A stretch of DNA of 64,000 nt, taken from positions 1 to 64,000 of the forward strand of contig NZ_VITN01000029.1 in NCBI RefSeq assembly GCF_007828045.1. The letters run 5' to 3'. The DNA comes from Nitrospirillum amazonense (lineage in GTDB: Bacteria; Pseudomonadota; Alphaproteobacteria; Azospirillales; Azospirillaceae). Below the pieces are notes generated by a model. The model worked only from the letters and a program-made list of their open reading frames with translations. It was not told the origin of the DNA and did no database searches. A program made the position numbers and the translations under genes. Shown here piece after piece: positions 33,500 through 42,741 of the stretch. The stretch's first letter is position 1. Each line of letters starts with the position of its first letter.

Positions 33500-33990
33500 G
33501 TAGTCCATCTCCATTTCGGATTGGTTGTTCCCCGTTCGGCGCCGCCTGGGCGTGTTTCCCGGCCTCCGGCGGCAGCTCCCCAGTCCGCTTCTGCCCAGCG
33601 TTCTGTTTGGCTTGGGAGGAAGTTTTCCGATCACGTTAGCAATGCGTCAACGACCCAAGGGGTGGTGGGCCCGATTCCGTGCATGTCTGTAGCTTTTTGG
33701 TTACACTTAAGCGATAAACTTGCGCCAAAAATGTTGAAATTGGACAAAAATAACTCCGCGACAGAATGAGCTGTCCGACACACATCTGTTGCAAATTAAA
33801 AACCAAACGGTAACAGCGACAAATTGCATCGTTTCGCAGGCGCGATGGGGGATGCGCCGACGCGGCTGCCGAATCAGTAGGCGCCGCCGACGATTGCCCA
33901 AAGAGTGGGCGCCACCTGCTCGAATAGCGGGAATGTCGGGGTGGGACCACAATCCCATGGGTGGGCCACCCGCACGGGGGCGGCACGCAC
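33500..33990. other. intergenic region upstream of receptor C
   Basis: About 490 bases are A/T-rich from 33690 to 33830. It contains the palindrome at 33688-33705. No gene was seen. Confidence 0.45.
33688..33705. promoter_or_regulatory. palindromic operator-like site, receptor C
   Basis: TGTAGC-TTTTTG-GTTACA has 6-bp arms with one mismatch and is followed by CTTAA. It has the same arm length, spacer length, flank and orientation as the site upstream of receptor A (20540-20557). It lies about 190 bases before the start codon. Confidence 0.5.
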
Positions 33991-34022
33991 AAAGAAAAAG
34001 GGGCGACCCGAAGGCCGCCCCT
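33991..34022 (-). terminator. terminator of receptor D
   Basis: AGGGGCG (33999-34005) pairs with CGCCCCT (34016-34022). On the minus strand it is followed by TTTTCTTT. It lies 53 bases after the stop. Confidence 0.8.
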
Positions 34023-34074
34023 TTCGCTGTACGGAACCGATGTCGCCGGGACGCCGGCCCTTCCATTTTCCCGG

Positions 34075-36528
34075 TCAGAACTTCGCGGCGATGGTGCCCA
34101 TGAAGGTACGCGGGGCGCCGGTCAGATACCTAGCGAGGCTGCCGCCAGTGCCGTACGAGGTGTTGTTCGTCGTCGGCATGGTGTTCAGGTAGCGGCGGTC
34201 AAAGAGATTTTCAACGTTGAACTGCAGATAGGACTCATGCATGCCGAAGAAGTCCGGCAGGTCCAGGCGGACGTTGGCGTTGGCCAGGAAGAACGGCGTC
34301 GTCTTCTCGTCGTTGGTGTCGGAGGCCGCGCGCTCGCCCGTGTACTTGCCTTCCAGGCCGAAGGTCAGGCTCTGGATGGGCTTATACTCGACGCGGCTGG
34401 CGACCATCCATTCCGGCGTATCCACCAGCATCTTGCCGGCGGTGTGGAAAGTGATGCCGCCGTTGACGACGTCGTTCAGCACTTCGGAGTGGGTGTAGCT
34501 GGCGGAACCGTAGAACGTCAGGTTCTCCAGGATGTTGAAGCCGGCTTCGGCCGACACGCCGTACAGCTCGACCTGGCCCAGGCTGCGGTCGATGAAGGTG
34601 CTGCCGCTGGGGTCGCTGGGATCCTGCGACGACACGATGCGGTTGTCATACTTCGTGTACCAGGCCGACAGCGACGAGATCAGTTCCTGGGTCTGGTAGC
34701 GGTACCCGAGTTCCAGGTTGTAGGTCTTTTCCGGCTCAACCGCCTTGGGGTCACGGATCACGTTGTACAGGTTGTCCGTGCGCGGCGCGGAGAAGCCTTC
34801 CGAGAACTGGAAGTAGACTTGGTGTGCCTGGGTCAGCTGATAGCTCACGCCGAGGCTGGGCAGGGCGTCGCTGAAGTCCTTGGTACCCGTGAACGGCGTC
34901 TTATAGAGGGTGCCGGTCGTGGGCAGCGTGCCGCTGGTGCAGTACTGATTGGACGACAGCGAGACGCCGCTCGGCGCTGTGGAATAGGTGTAGCAGTACT
35001 GGTTCAGCTCACGATGGAAGAAGGGCAGGCGCAGGGCCGGGACGACCGTTAAGGCCTGATCGAACGCCTTGTAGACGTATTCCATCGATGCCTGGTTCAG
35101 TTCGGCGATGGAGTAGCGGTTGCGGCGTTCCAGCTGGGCGCCGTCGTTGGCGAAGATGCCGCCCGGGAACGCGGTGGCGTACTTGCCGCCGAACGCATCC
35201 AGCGGAGTGCCATCGGACCCCAGCAGCGTGGGCTCGTTGGTCTGGCGATGACGGCCGTAGTCGATGGTGTAGCCGACGCGGAAGCGGTTGTCCTCGTTGA
35301 TGTCCCAGATGACGGACGAGGTGACGCCGGTGCGGAAGGTGTTGGTGTTGTTGGGTGAGTACAACAGGACGGTGTCCAGGACGTCGCCATCGCCGTTCAG
35401 GTCCACGCCCTTCCCGCCCTTGGCGGCGCCGATCAGGCGGGGGTCGTTCTCCTTCACGCTGACGCTGCCGCCGCCGTTGGCCAGCGTATATTGGAAGTAG
35501 GGATCGACGGTCAGCATGACGTCGTCATCGAGATGGAAGCGCGACTGCCCGCGCACGTTCCCGGTGTTGGACGGGTTCTGGTACAGCTTGTAATAGTTGC
35601 TGTCGCCCGACGGCACCGCGTCCGCCTTGCCCGGGGTCGCCGGCTGCGGGATCCAGGTCGTGCCTTCGTCGTAGAAGTAGTTGCTGGCGAAATTGTTGCG
35701 GGTGCCGGTATTGTAGCTGAAGTTACGGTTTTCGTTGTAGTGCGCGGCCACGCTGATGAAGTCGCCGCCGCCCAGATCTTCGTAGATGCGACCGTTCACC
35801 TGCTTCTTCTGCAGGTCGCCCGGGCCCTTGAACTTGTCATAGTCCTGGTACGAGGCGGCGACGAAGGCCGAGGTGCGGTTGCCGGGGCCGAAATCGCCGG
35901 TATCCAGCACGCTGAAGACACGCTTGAAGTTGTTGCTGCCGAAAGACAGTTTCGTCTCCATGCCCAGTTCATCGCGCGGCTTGCGCGTCTGGACATTGAT
36001 GGTGCCGCCGGTGGCCGAAGCGGTGGGGCTGTCGACGTCCGTGGTGCCGATGTTGACGGTGGCCTGGTTGACCAGTTCGGCGTCAATCACCTGGTTGGAA
36101 TAGATGGCGTAGTTGCCGGTGTCGTTCAGCGGGATACCGTCGAAGGTGAACGACACACGGTTGCCGTCGAAGCCGCGGATGCGGATGCTGCCGCCGGATG
36201 AACCGTAGGCGTCACTGTTGGTGAAGTTCACGCCAGGCAGCATGTTGATGGCTTGCAGGACGGACTGGCCGGCGGTTTCTGTGGACAGGTATTTCTGGTC
36301 GACGGTGGAACGAGCCTTAGGCGCCGTCTCGGCCTGGATCAGGCCGCCGATCTGCGGCTGCTGGCGCGCGCCGGTGATGATGATCTCATCCATCTGCGAG
36401 GCCGTGGACTGCGCCAGCGCCGGAGCGACCCAGGCGGTGGCGGTCGCCAGGGCGACCATGCCCGTGCCGAGCTTCAGGAAAGTGGCGTAGCGGCGCCCCG
36501 GCGCCTGCGCGCGATTAAGCTTCTTCAT
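34075..36528 (-). CDS. TonB-dependent receptor (receptor D)
   Basis: This 817-residue receptor has signal peptide ...APALAQ, TonB box MDEIIITGAR, and a plug with AINMLPGVNFTNSDAYGSSGGSIRIRGFDGNRVSFTFDGIPLNDTGNYAIYS. The barrel ends in PRTFMGTIAAKF. The plug version (SIRIRGFDGNRVSFTFDG) differs from the three other receptors here and resembles receptors for hydrophobic or peptide ligands in related alphaproteobacteria; the ligand cannot be deduced. The start is MKKLNRAQ at 36528. The upstream region to 37145 is long and A/T-rich. It is the last of four same-strand receptors in 19 kb, each with its own terminator, so they are separate units. Confidence 0.92.
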   Translation of the reverse strand: MKKLNRAQAPGRRYATFLKLGTGMVALATATAWVAPALAQSTASQMDEIIITGARQQPQIGGLIQAETAPKARSTVDQKYLSTETAGQSVLQAINMLPGVNFTNSDAYGSSGGSIRIRGFDGNRVSFTFDGIPLNDTGNYAIYSNQVIDAELVNQATVNIGTTDVDSPTASATGGTINVQTRKPRDELGMETKLSFGSNNFKRVFSVLDTGDFGPGNRTSAFVAASYQDYDKFKGPGDLQKKQVNGRIYEDLGGGDFISVAAHYNENRNFSYNTGTRNNFASNYFYDEGTTWIPQPATPGKADAVPSGDSNYYKLYQNPSNTGNVRGQSRFHLDDDVMLTVDPYFQYTLANGGGSVSVKENDPRLIGAAKGGKGVDLNGDGDVLDTVLLYSPNNTNTFRTGVTSSVIWDINEDNRFRVGYTIDYGRHRQTNEPTLLGSDGTPLDAFGGKYATAFPGGIFANDGAQLERRNRYSIAELNQASMEYVYKAFDQALTVVPALRLPFFHRELNQYCYTYSTAPSGVSLSSNQYCTSGTLPTTGTLYKTPFTGTKDFSDALPSLGVSYQLTQAHQVYFQFSEGFSAPRTDNLYNVIRDPKAVEPEKTYNLELGYRYQTQELISSLSAWYTKYDNRIVSSQDPSDPSGSTFIDRSLGQVELYGVSAEAGFNILENLTFYGSASYTHSEVLNDVVNGGITFHTAGKMLVDTPEWMVASRVEYKPIQSLTFGLEGKYTGERAASDTNDEKTTPFFLANANVRLDLPDFFGMHESYLQFNVENLFDRRYLNTMPTTNNTSYGTGGSLARYLTGAPRTFMGTIAAKF

Positions 36529-37145
36529 CGATTGCCCCCAGAATTTGGATCGTTCGTCGTTCGGTCAGCCACACACCCGTCCGCACCCGTTCGTTCAGCC
36601 AGGTGAGGCCGTGTCGGGCGCTTTATTCCCTTCTTCGTATTACAACACCATTACAGAGGCGCGGCCTTCTTGCCCAACCCCCACCAAAACGCGCCGATTT
36701 GCCCCCAACTGTGGCCGTCAAAGCACATATCATGCGGGCGGCGCGACAAAGTGCAGCGCAGCCTTTTTGCGCCAAAATGGGAAGAAAATAGTTATTTATC
36801 AAATAGATGAATATTGACGCACATGCGTGTGCCATCTGTGTCGGGCCAAGTGTTGCAGAATGATGAAATCTTGACCTGTTGATCAGGAATTTGGCCGAAT
36901 CAGCACCGTGGGCGGCGGCGCGGACGGCGGGCCGGCCGGGAGGCCCGGCATGTCCGGAACGGCATGGTGGAATGACGGGACCTTCCTACCACCCAATCGT
37001 CAGCCTTGCGGGGGGCGCCCGCTCTTGGCGGGGGCGACGGCCGGCCCTAATATAGATATTGGTATGCCTTCCAGAGGCTTGCTGGCCAGGGGCTTGCCGG
37101 CTGTAATCGGGGGCGGTGCATGCGGCGCGCGGACGGTGAGGGGTG
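36529..37145. other. divergent intergenic region, receptor D and histidine kinase
   Basis: This 617-bp gap holds a low-GC core (about 36620-36900) that likely contains the receptor promoter. GCACA-TGCG-TGTGC (36819-36832) is a short inverted repeat. No gene or convincing promoter boxes were found. Confidence 0.4.
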
Positions 37146-40100
37146 ATGCGGCTACCGGGACTGCGCAGCAGGCTGCTGTTGCTGCTGGTGGCCGTCATCG
37201 GCGCCATGGCGGCCCTGATGGTGGCGGAAGGGCAGTCCAGGCGCCAGGCGGCGGTCATGGCCGCCCGCGCCCACGTGCGCATCCTGACCCAGGTGGCGGA
37301 GGAGGAACACCGGGTGCTGGTGGAGCAGCTTGGCCACCTGGTGGAAACCGTCGCCCTGCAGGAGGTGGATCTGTCGGCCGGCGACTGCGCCGGCGACCTG
37401 GTCCGGCTGAAGGCGGCGGAGCCGTGGATCGCCAACGTCTTCCTCTCGCGGCCCGACGGCACCACGATCTGCGCCTCCACCGGCAACCCCCCGGCCGCCC
37501 TCAATGTCAGTGACCGCCCCTATTTCCAGGAGGCGCTACGCACCGGCCGCGCCACGCTCAGCGACTATATGATAGGCCGCACCACGCGGGCCCCCATCCT
37601 GGCCATGGCCCGTCCCATCCTGGGACCGGACGGTCAGGTCAAGGCCGTGGCCCGGGCCAGCATGCGGCTGAACTGGGCCGGCCGTCTGGCAGCCATGGCC
37701 GCCGACATGCCCAATGGCCTGTTCGCCATCGTCGATGCCAAGGGCGAGGTGCTGGTGCGCTTTCCCGCCCCGGCGCAGGCGGCCCCTCCGGCGGCGCCCA
37801 CCCAGGTGGATGGTCCAGCCGCCCCGCCGGGGGACAACCAATTGGGTGCCGTCCTTACCGGCCAGCGGCTGGACGACGCCCTGGTGTCGCAACTGTTCGC
37901 GCAGCCCACGGGCACGCTGCTGTCGGCGGGGCTGGACGGCGTGCCGCGCATCATCGGCTTCGGCACCCTGCAGGGTATCAATGCCCGCGTTGTGGTCAGC
38001 CTGCCCCGGGCCGAGGCGGTGGGCGAGGCGGACGAGGATTTCTGGCGCAGCATGATGGGCCTGGCGGCCGTGGCCGCCGCCGCCTTCCTGCTGGGGATCT
38101 TCGCGCTGGAAACCTCGGTCATGAGCCGCCTGGGCACCCTGACCCGGGTGGTGGAGCGGATCGGCAGGGGCGAGCGGGGCGTGCGCGCGCCCGAACGGGC
38201 GTCGGACGCCGAATTCGCCGTGCTGGCCCGGGCCATTAACACCATGGCCCATAACCTGGAACAGGGCGCCACCGACCTGGCGGAGCGCGAGGTGCGCTTC
38301 CGGGACCTGATCGACGTGTCCACCGACTGGTACTGGGAGGCGGATCCCGACCGCCGGCTGACCTATGTGTCGCCCGGCGTGCGGTCCATTGGCCTCGATC
38401 CCCTGCGCATGGTGGGGCAGAAGCAGGTCGGCAGCCTGACCCCCACGCCGGAGACGGCCGCCGCCCTGGCCGGTGGCGCCGACAAGCAGGAATTCCGCGA
38501 CCTGCGCTATGTCGTCAGCCACCCCAGCGGCAGGCGCTACCACATCGTGCTGTCGGGCCGCCCGCTTTATGACGCCGACGGTGCCATCCGGGGCTGGCGC
38601 GGCGTCGGCCGCGACATCACCGCCCTGGTGGAGGCGCGCGACGCGCTTGAGGAGAGCGAGGCCCGCTTCCGCCTGCTGGCCGACCGCGCCAGCGATATCA
38701 TCCTGTTGACGCGGCCCGATGGCACCCGCCTCTACGTCTCCCCCTCGGTGGAACGCATCCTGGGTTATGGCGTGGCGGAATTCACGCGGCTGCCCCTGTC
38801 GGAGCTGCGCCATCCGGACGACCAGGCCATCGACGCCACCCTGGACGCGTTGTCGGCGGCCGCCTCGCGGGCCGGTTCCGGGGCGGCGGGTGCGGTGGCC
38901 GAGGGCGATCTTGCCCGCGGCGTTTCCGCCCGCTTCCGCCTGCGCCACAAGGGCGGCCGCTGGATCTGGCTTGAGACCATCATTTCCCTCACCCGGGGCG
39001 ACGACGGGATGCCCCTGCTGATCTCCGCCGCCCGCGATGTCACCGAGCGGGTGCGGCAGGAGGAGGAATTGCGCGCCGCCCGCGACACCCTGACCGCCGC
39101 CGCCGCCGAGCTGGAGCAGGCGCGCCGCGTGGCGGAAGACGCCAACGCCGCCAAGTCCGCCTTCCTGACCGCCACCAGCCATGAAATCCGCACCCCACTG
39201 AACGGCATCATCGGGGCCGTGCAGCTGCTGGCGGCGGAGCCGCTGGCGCCCCTGCAGCGCGACCTGGCCGTGATCATCCGCGACAGCGCGCAGACCCTGT
39301 TGCTGCTGGTGGACGACCTGCTGGACCTCTCGAAGCTGGAGGCTGGGCGGGTGGACCTGGTGGCGACGGACTTCCAGCTGGCCGCGGTGGTGACGGAGGC
39401 CGCGCGCCTGATGGAAGGCCAGGCCCGGGCCAAGGGCCTGGTGCTGAGCACGCGCATCGCGCCCGAGGCGGCGGCCACCTTCCGCGGCGACGCCCGCCGT
39501 CTGCGCCAGCTGCTGCTGAACCTGCTGGGCAACGCGGTGAAGTTCACCGACAAGGGGCAGGTCCAGCTGACGGCCGAGGTGGTCGAAGGTGCGCCGGCGG
39601 TGAACGGGGGCAGCCCGCGCGACGTGCGCGTGGTGCTGACGGTGCGTGACACAGGCATCGGCATGACGGCGGACCAGCAGGCGCGGCTGTTCAACCGCTT
39701 CGTCCAGGGTGACGACGGCATCGCCCAGCGCTATGGCGGCAGTGGCCTGGGCCTGTCCATCTGCCGCGAACTGGTGACCCTGATGGGCGGCACCATCACC
39801 CTGGACAGCTCACCCGGCCAGGGCAGCACCTTCACCATCGACCTGACGCTGCCGCGCCTGCCTGGCCAGGCCGCGGCCACGGACGAAGCGGCACCGCCCC
39901 CCGCCGCCCTACCCCCCGGCCCCCCGCCCCCCGGCGCCCCGCCCAGGCGTGGCGCCGGCCGCCGCGTGCTGGTGGTGGAGGACAACAGCATCAACGCCCG
40001 CCTGACGGAGATGATGCTGCGCACCGAAGGCTATGCCGTTGAATTGGCCGGCGACGGGGCCGCGGGCGCCGCCATCGCCCTGGGCCAGCCGCCGGTGGAT

Positions 40101-40754
40101 CTGGTGCTGATGGATATCCAGATGGCCGGCCTGGACGGGCTGGAGGCGACGCGCCGCATCCGCGCGGGCGAACCGCCGGGCCGCCGCGTGCCGGTCATCG
40201 CCATGACTGCCAACGCCATGGTGGGCATGCGTGAGGAATACCTGGCCGCTGGCATGGACGACTATGTGTCCAAGCCCTTCGACCAGGGCCGCTTCCTTGA
40301 CCTGGTGGCCCGCTGGACCGGCGCGCCGGCGCACCCTGGCGCGACGGAGGGGCCACGGCCCATGGCCGGCCCCGGCGACGGCTTTCCCATGGCCGACCAG
40401 CCCCTGTTCGATGGCGAGCCGCTGGCCAAATTGGTGGACTTGGCGGGGCGCGACGGCACGGTGGACATGGTGCGGGAGTTCGTCAGCTTCGGGCAGGCGC
40501 GCATCGCCCGCACCGCCGGCCTGGTCACCGCCGGCAACCTGCCCGAGGCGCGGCGTGAGGCGCACAGCCTGATCTCCACCGTGGGCAATCTGGGCCTGCG
40601 CCGCCTGCAGTACCTGGCGCAGTCGCTGGAGCAGGCGTGCATCCAGGGCGACGCCGAAGAGGCGCGCCAGCTGGTCGCCGCCATCGTCGGCGTGGCGCCG
40701 GCGTCCTGGGCCGCCCTGGCCCGGGATTACCCCGTGCCCATCGCCGCCGCCTGA
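37146..40754 (+). CDS. hybrid sensor histidine kinase with PAS, receiver and Hpt domains
   Basis: This is a membrane phosphorelay protein of 1202 residues. In order it has TM1 (about 8-26), a periplasmic Cache-like sensor (about 30-295, with VFLSRPDGTTICAS and RPYFQEALRTGRATLSDYMIG), TM2 (about 305-325) and HAMP. Two PAS units follow (about 385-490 and 510-635), then HisKA with SHEIRTPLNG (His679), the HATPase with RQLLLNLLGNAVKFTDKG and GGSGLGLSIC, a Pro-rich linker, a receiver with LVLMDIQM (Asp990), and a C-terminal Hpt (AHSLISTVGNLG, His1140). Hpt sites usually read AHTLKGSSGN, so this one is slightly atypical. ATG at 37146 is preferred over GTG one codon earlier; GAGGGG precedes both. 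No separate response regulator is adjacent. Confidence 0.93.
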   Translation: MRLPGLRSRLLLLLVAVIGAMAALMVAEGQSRRQAAVMAARAHVRILTQVAEEEHRVLVEQLGHLVETVALQEVDLSAGDCAGDLVRLKAAEPWIANVFLSRPDGTTICASTGNPPAALNVSDRPYFQEALRTGRATLSDYMIGRTTRAPILAMARPILGPDGQVKAVARASMRLNWAGRLAAMAADMPNGLFAIVDAKGEVLVRFPAPAQAAPPAAPTQVDGPAAPPGDNQLGAVLTGQRLDDALVSQLFAQPTGTLLSAGLDGVPRIIGFGTLQGINARVVVSLPRAEAVGEADEDFWRSMMGLAAVAAAAFLLGIFALETSVMSRLGTLTRVVERIGRGERGVRAPERASDAEFAVLARAINTMAHNLEQGATDLAEREVRFRDLIDVSTDWYWEADPDRRLTYVSPGVRSIGLDPLRMVGQKQVGSLTPTPETAAALAGGADKQEFRDLRYVVSHPSGRRYHIVLSGRPLYDADGAIRGWRGVGRDITALVEARDALEESEARFRLLADRASDIILLTRPDGTRLYVSPSVERILGYGVAEFTRLPLSELRHPDDQAIDATLDALSAAASRAGSGAAGAVAEGDLARGVSARFRLRHKGGRWIWLETIISLTRGDDGMPLLISAARDVTERVRQEEELRAARDTLTAAAAELEQARRVAEDANAAKSAFLTATSHEIRTPLNGIIGAVQLLAAEPLAPLQRDLAVIIRDSAQTLLLLVDDLLDLSKLEAGRVDLVATDFQLAAVVTEAARLMEGQARAKGLVLSTRIAPEAAATFRGDARRLRQLLLNLLGNAVKFTDKGQVQLTAEVVEGAPAVNGGSPRDVRVVLTVRDTGIGMTADQQARLFNRFVQGDDGIAQRYGGSGLGLSICRELVTLMGGTITLDSSPGQGSTFTIDLTLPRLPGQAAATDEAAPPPAALPPGPPPPGAPPRRGAGRRVLVVEDNSINARLTEMMLRTEGYAVELAGDGAAGAAIALGQPPVDLVLMDIQMAGLDGLEATRRIRAGEPPGRRVPVIAMTANAMVGMREEYLAAGMDDYVSKPFDQGRFLDLVARWTGAPAHPGATEGPRPMAGPGDGFPMADQPLFDGEPLAKLVDLAGRDGTVDMVREFVSFGQARIARTAGLVTAGNLPEARREAHSLISTVGNLGLRRLQYLAQSLEQACIQGDAEEARQLVAAIVGVAPASWAALARDYPVPIAAA

Positions 40755-40764
40755 GGTGTGCCTG

Positions 40765-41721
40765 TCACGCGCTACCGATCAAAATCCCTGTCGCGAACAC
40801 CAGCAGGCCGCCGATGATGACCTGGAAGGCGGCGGCCAGGAAGGTCGTGTCCATGTAGCGGTTGCGGATCCAGGAGATGACGCCCAGCTCCACCATCACA
40901 ACGGCGGCGGCGGCGGCCGTGGCCGTCCAGAACTGGGGGATGAGATAGGGCAGGGTGTGCCCCAGGCCGCCCACGGCGGTCATGACACCGCAGACCAGGC
41001 CGCGCAGCCAGGGGCTGCCCCGGCCGGTCAGGCTGCCATCGTCGGACAGCGCCTCGGCGAAGCCCATGCTGATGCCGGCGCCCATGGCCGCGGCGATGCC
41101 CACCAGAAAGGTCTGCCAGGTGTCGTGGGTGGCGAAGGCGGCGGCGAACAGCGGCGCCAGGGTGGAGACGGAACCGTCCATCAGCCCGGCCAGGCCCGGC
41201 TGCACCACCTGCAGCACGAACAGGCGGCGTTCCGACGCGTGCTCCTCCTCCCGCACCTGGGGCGTCACCAGGCGGGACTCTAGCTGCTCCGCCCGCGCCT
41301 CGTGACGGCGCTCCTCATCCGCCAGGTCGCCCAGCAACTGCCGGATGGCGGCGTCGGTGGAGCGGCGGGCCGCCCGGGTGTAGAAGCGCTTGGTCTCCGC
41401 CTCCATCAATTCGGCCTGCTGGCGCACCGCCTCCAGGGACAGCGGGCGGACCAGCCAAACCGGCTTGCGCTGCACGAAGCCGCGCACATCCTGGCGGCGG
41501 ATCAGGGGGATATGCTCCCCGAAGCGCTGGCGGTACAACTCGATCAGGCGGTGGCGATGGCCGTTCTCTTCCGCCGCCAGGGCATTGAAGACCTTGGCGC
41601 TTTCCGGAAAGTTCTCGCGCAGGCCGGTGGCGAACTCGTCGTAGATGCGCGCGTCCTCCTCCTCCAGGGACACGGCCAGCGCCAGCAGCTCCTGTTCGGT
41701 GAGGTCGGAGAAGTCCTTCAT
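40765..41721 (-). CDS. mbfA: ferritin-like/VIT1 membrane protein, MbfA-type iron exporter
   Basis: This 318-residue protein fuses an N-terminal rubrerythrin/ferritin-like four-helix domain (about 1-150, with EEEDARIY, EENGHRHRLIELY, AETKRFYTRAA and DEERRHE metal-binding Glu/His pairs) to a C-terminal VIT1/CCC1 membrane domain with about five segments (GLAGLMDGSVSTLAPLFAAAF onward). This architecture and length match MbfA, the inner-membrane iron exporter of rhizobia that is controlled by Irr and protects against iron and peroxide stress. ATG at 41721 is chosen over a TTG 18 bases upstream. An A/T-rich element sits upstream in the gap shared with a LysE gene. The gene name is by architecture, not alignment. 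Confidence 0.85.
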   Translation of the reverse strand: MKDFSDLTEQELLALAVSLEEEDARIYDEFATGLRENFPESAKVFNALAAEENGHRHRLIELYRQRFGEHIPLIRRQDVRGFVQRKPVWLVRPLSLEAVRQQAELMEAETKRFYTRAARRSTDAAIRQLLGDLADEERRHEARAEQLESRLVTPQVREEEHASERRLFVLQVVQPGLAGLMDGSVSTLAPLFAAAFATHDTWQTFLVGIAAAMGAGISMGFAEALSDDGSLTGRGSPWLRGLVCGVMTAVGGLGHTLPYLIPQFWTATAAAAAVVMVELGVISWIRNRYMDTTFLAAAFQVIIGGLLVFATGILIGSA

Positions 41722-41808
41722 GGGGATGGCCTTGCGCAAGAGCGGGGAATGCCGGGAAGACTAGCCAAGTCATGGCGCCCGTCAACCCGCCGCGTGCGCG
41801 AGAGATGC

Positions 41809-41836
41809 GGAATTCTCGAGTAATAATAATGAGTTG
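41809..41836. promoter_or_regulatory. candidate iron-responsive regulatory element
   Basis: In an otherwise GC-rich gap, GGAATTCTCGAG followed by TAATAATAATGAG is the only A/T-rich stretch. It lies about 90-115 bases upstream of the mbfA-like start, and reads CTCATTATTATTACTCGAG on its coding strand. It could bind Fur or Irr but matches neither consensus closely enough to name. Confidence 0.25.
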
Positions 41837-41962
41837 CGCTTGCTGTCCCGAGATGGACGCCATGGCGTGGCGGCATGGGCTCCCTGCGCGCGATCCCCCT
41901 CATCAGCCGGGGTCTTCCGCGTTAAACTCCCGCCCTATCCCATCCTTCGAGGACGCCTGGGC

Positions 41963-42613
41963 ATGTTGAGCTGGCAGACCCTATCGGCCTTCGCCGTCAC
42001 CTGCTTCTTCCTGTCGGCCACCCCCGGCCCCAACATGCTGTTCGCCATGGGCATCGGCCTGCGCCATGGCGTGCGCGCGGCGGCCTGGGCGGGGGCGGGC
42101 ATGTGCCTGGCGCTGGGCGCCATGGCCGGCCTGTCGGCGGTGGGCATGGCGGCGCTGCTGCAGGCTTCTTCCACAGCCTTCATGGTGGTGAAGGTGCTGG
42201 GCGTGGCCTATCTGCTGTACCTGGGCGTCCAGGCCTGGCGGGCGGACCCGAAGGAGACGCTGCGCGCCGAGGCCGACGCGGAACAGCGGGGGGAGGCTGT
42301 GCGCCCCGCTGACGCCCGCGCTCACCGGCTGCTGCTGCGCGGCCTGCTGGTCTGCGGTTCCAATCCCAAGGCGCTGATCTTCATGGCCGCCTTCTTCCCC
42401 CAGTTCATCGACGCCGGCCAGCCGCTGACGGCGCAGCTGGTCTTGCTGACCGTGCTGATGGTGGTGATCGAGTTCGGCTGGATCCTGACCTACGCCATCG
42501 GCGGGCAAACCCTGGCCGGCCGCCTGCAGACGCCCAAGGCCGCCCGCCAGCTGAACCGCCTCACTGGCGGCCTGCTGATCGGGGCCGGCGGCATCCTGGC
42601 GCTGATGCGGTGA
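41963..42613 (+). CDS. LysE/RhtB family amino-acid exporter
   Basis: This 216-residue inner-membrane protein has about six hydrophobic segments and the LysE-family start TFFLSATPGPNMLFAM-like motif (FFLSATPGPNMLFAMGIGLRHG). The later GLLVCGSNPKALIFMAAFFPQF is also typical. These export amino acids such as lysine, threonine or homoserine lactone. GAGGA lies 9 bases before the ATG at 41963. It is divergent from the mbfA-like gene, and the two do not share an obvious role. Confidence 0.9.
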   Translation: MLSWQTLSAFAVTCFFLSATPGPNMLFAMGIGLRHGVRAAAWAGAGMCLALGAMAGLSAVGMAALLQASSTAFMVVKVLGVAYLLYLGVQAWRADPKETLRAEADAEQRGEAVRPADARAHRLLLRGLLVCGSNPKALIFMAAFFPQFIDAGQPLTAQLVLLTVLMVVIEFGWILTYAIGGQTLAGRLQTPKAARQLNRLTGGLLIGAGGILALMR

Positions 42614-42741
42614 CGGGGGGCGCTGACTGACGGGTATCGCGCCCGTGTAAGCCGGGTCGCTTGCGGATCCGCGTCCATGGCCTACAGTGGGCGCAGGACC
42701 GGCTTGCGGTTCGTCCTGGGTATCATCCATGTCGGGGTGTC

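Noticed and set aside
30809-33769. Open frame of about 990 codons opposite receptor C
   Set aside because: Same antisense effect; the receptor frame has signal peptide, plug and terminal strand.
36780-36832. Promoter of receptor D and shared use of the receptor A/C palindrome
   Set aside because: The region is A/T-rich, but no TGTNNC-N6-GNNACA site and no convincing -35/-10 pair could be found.
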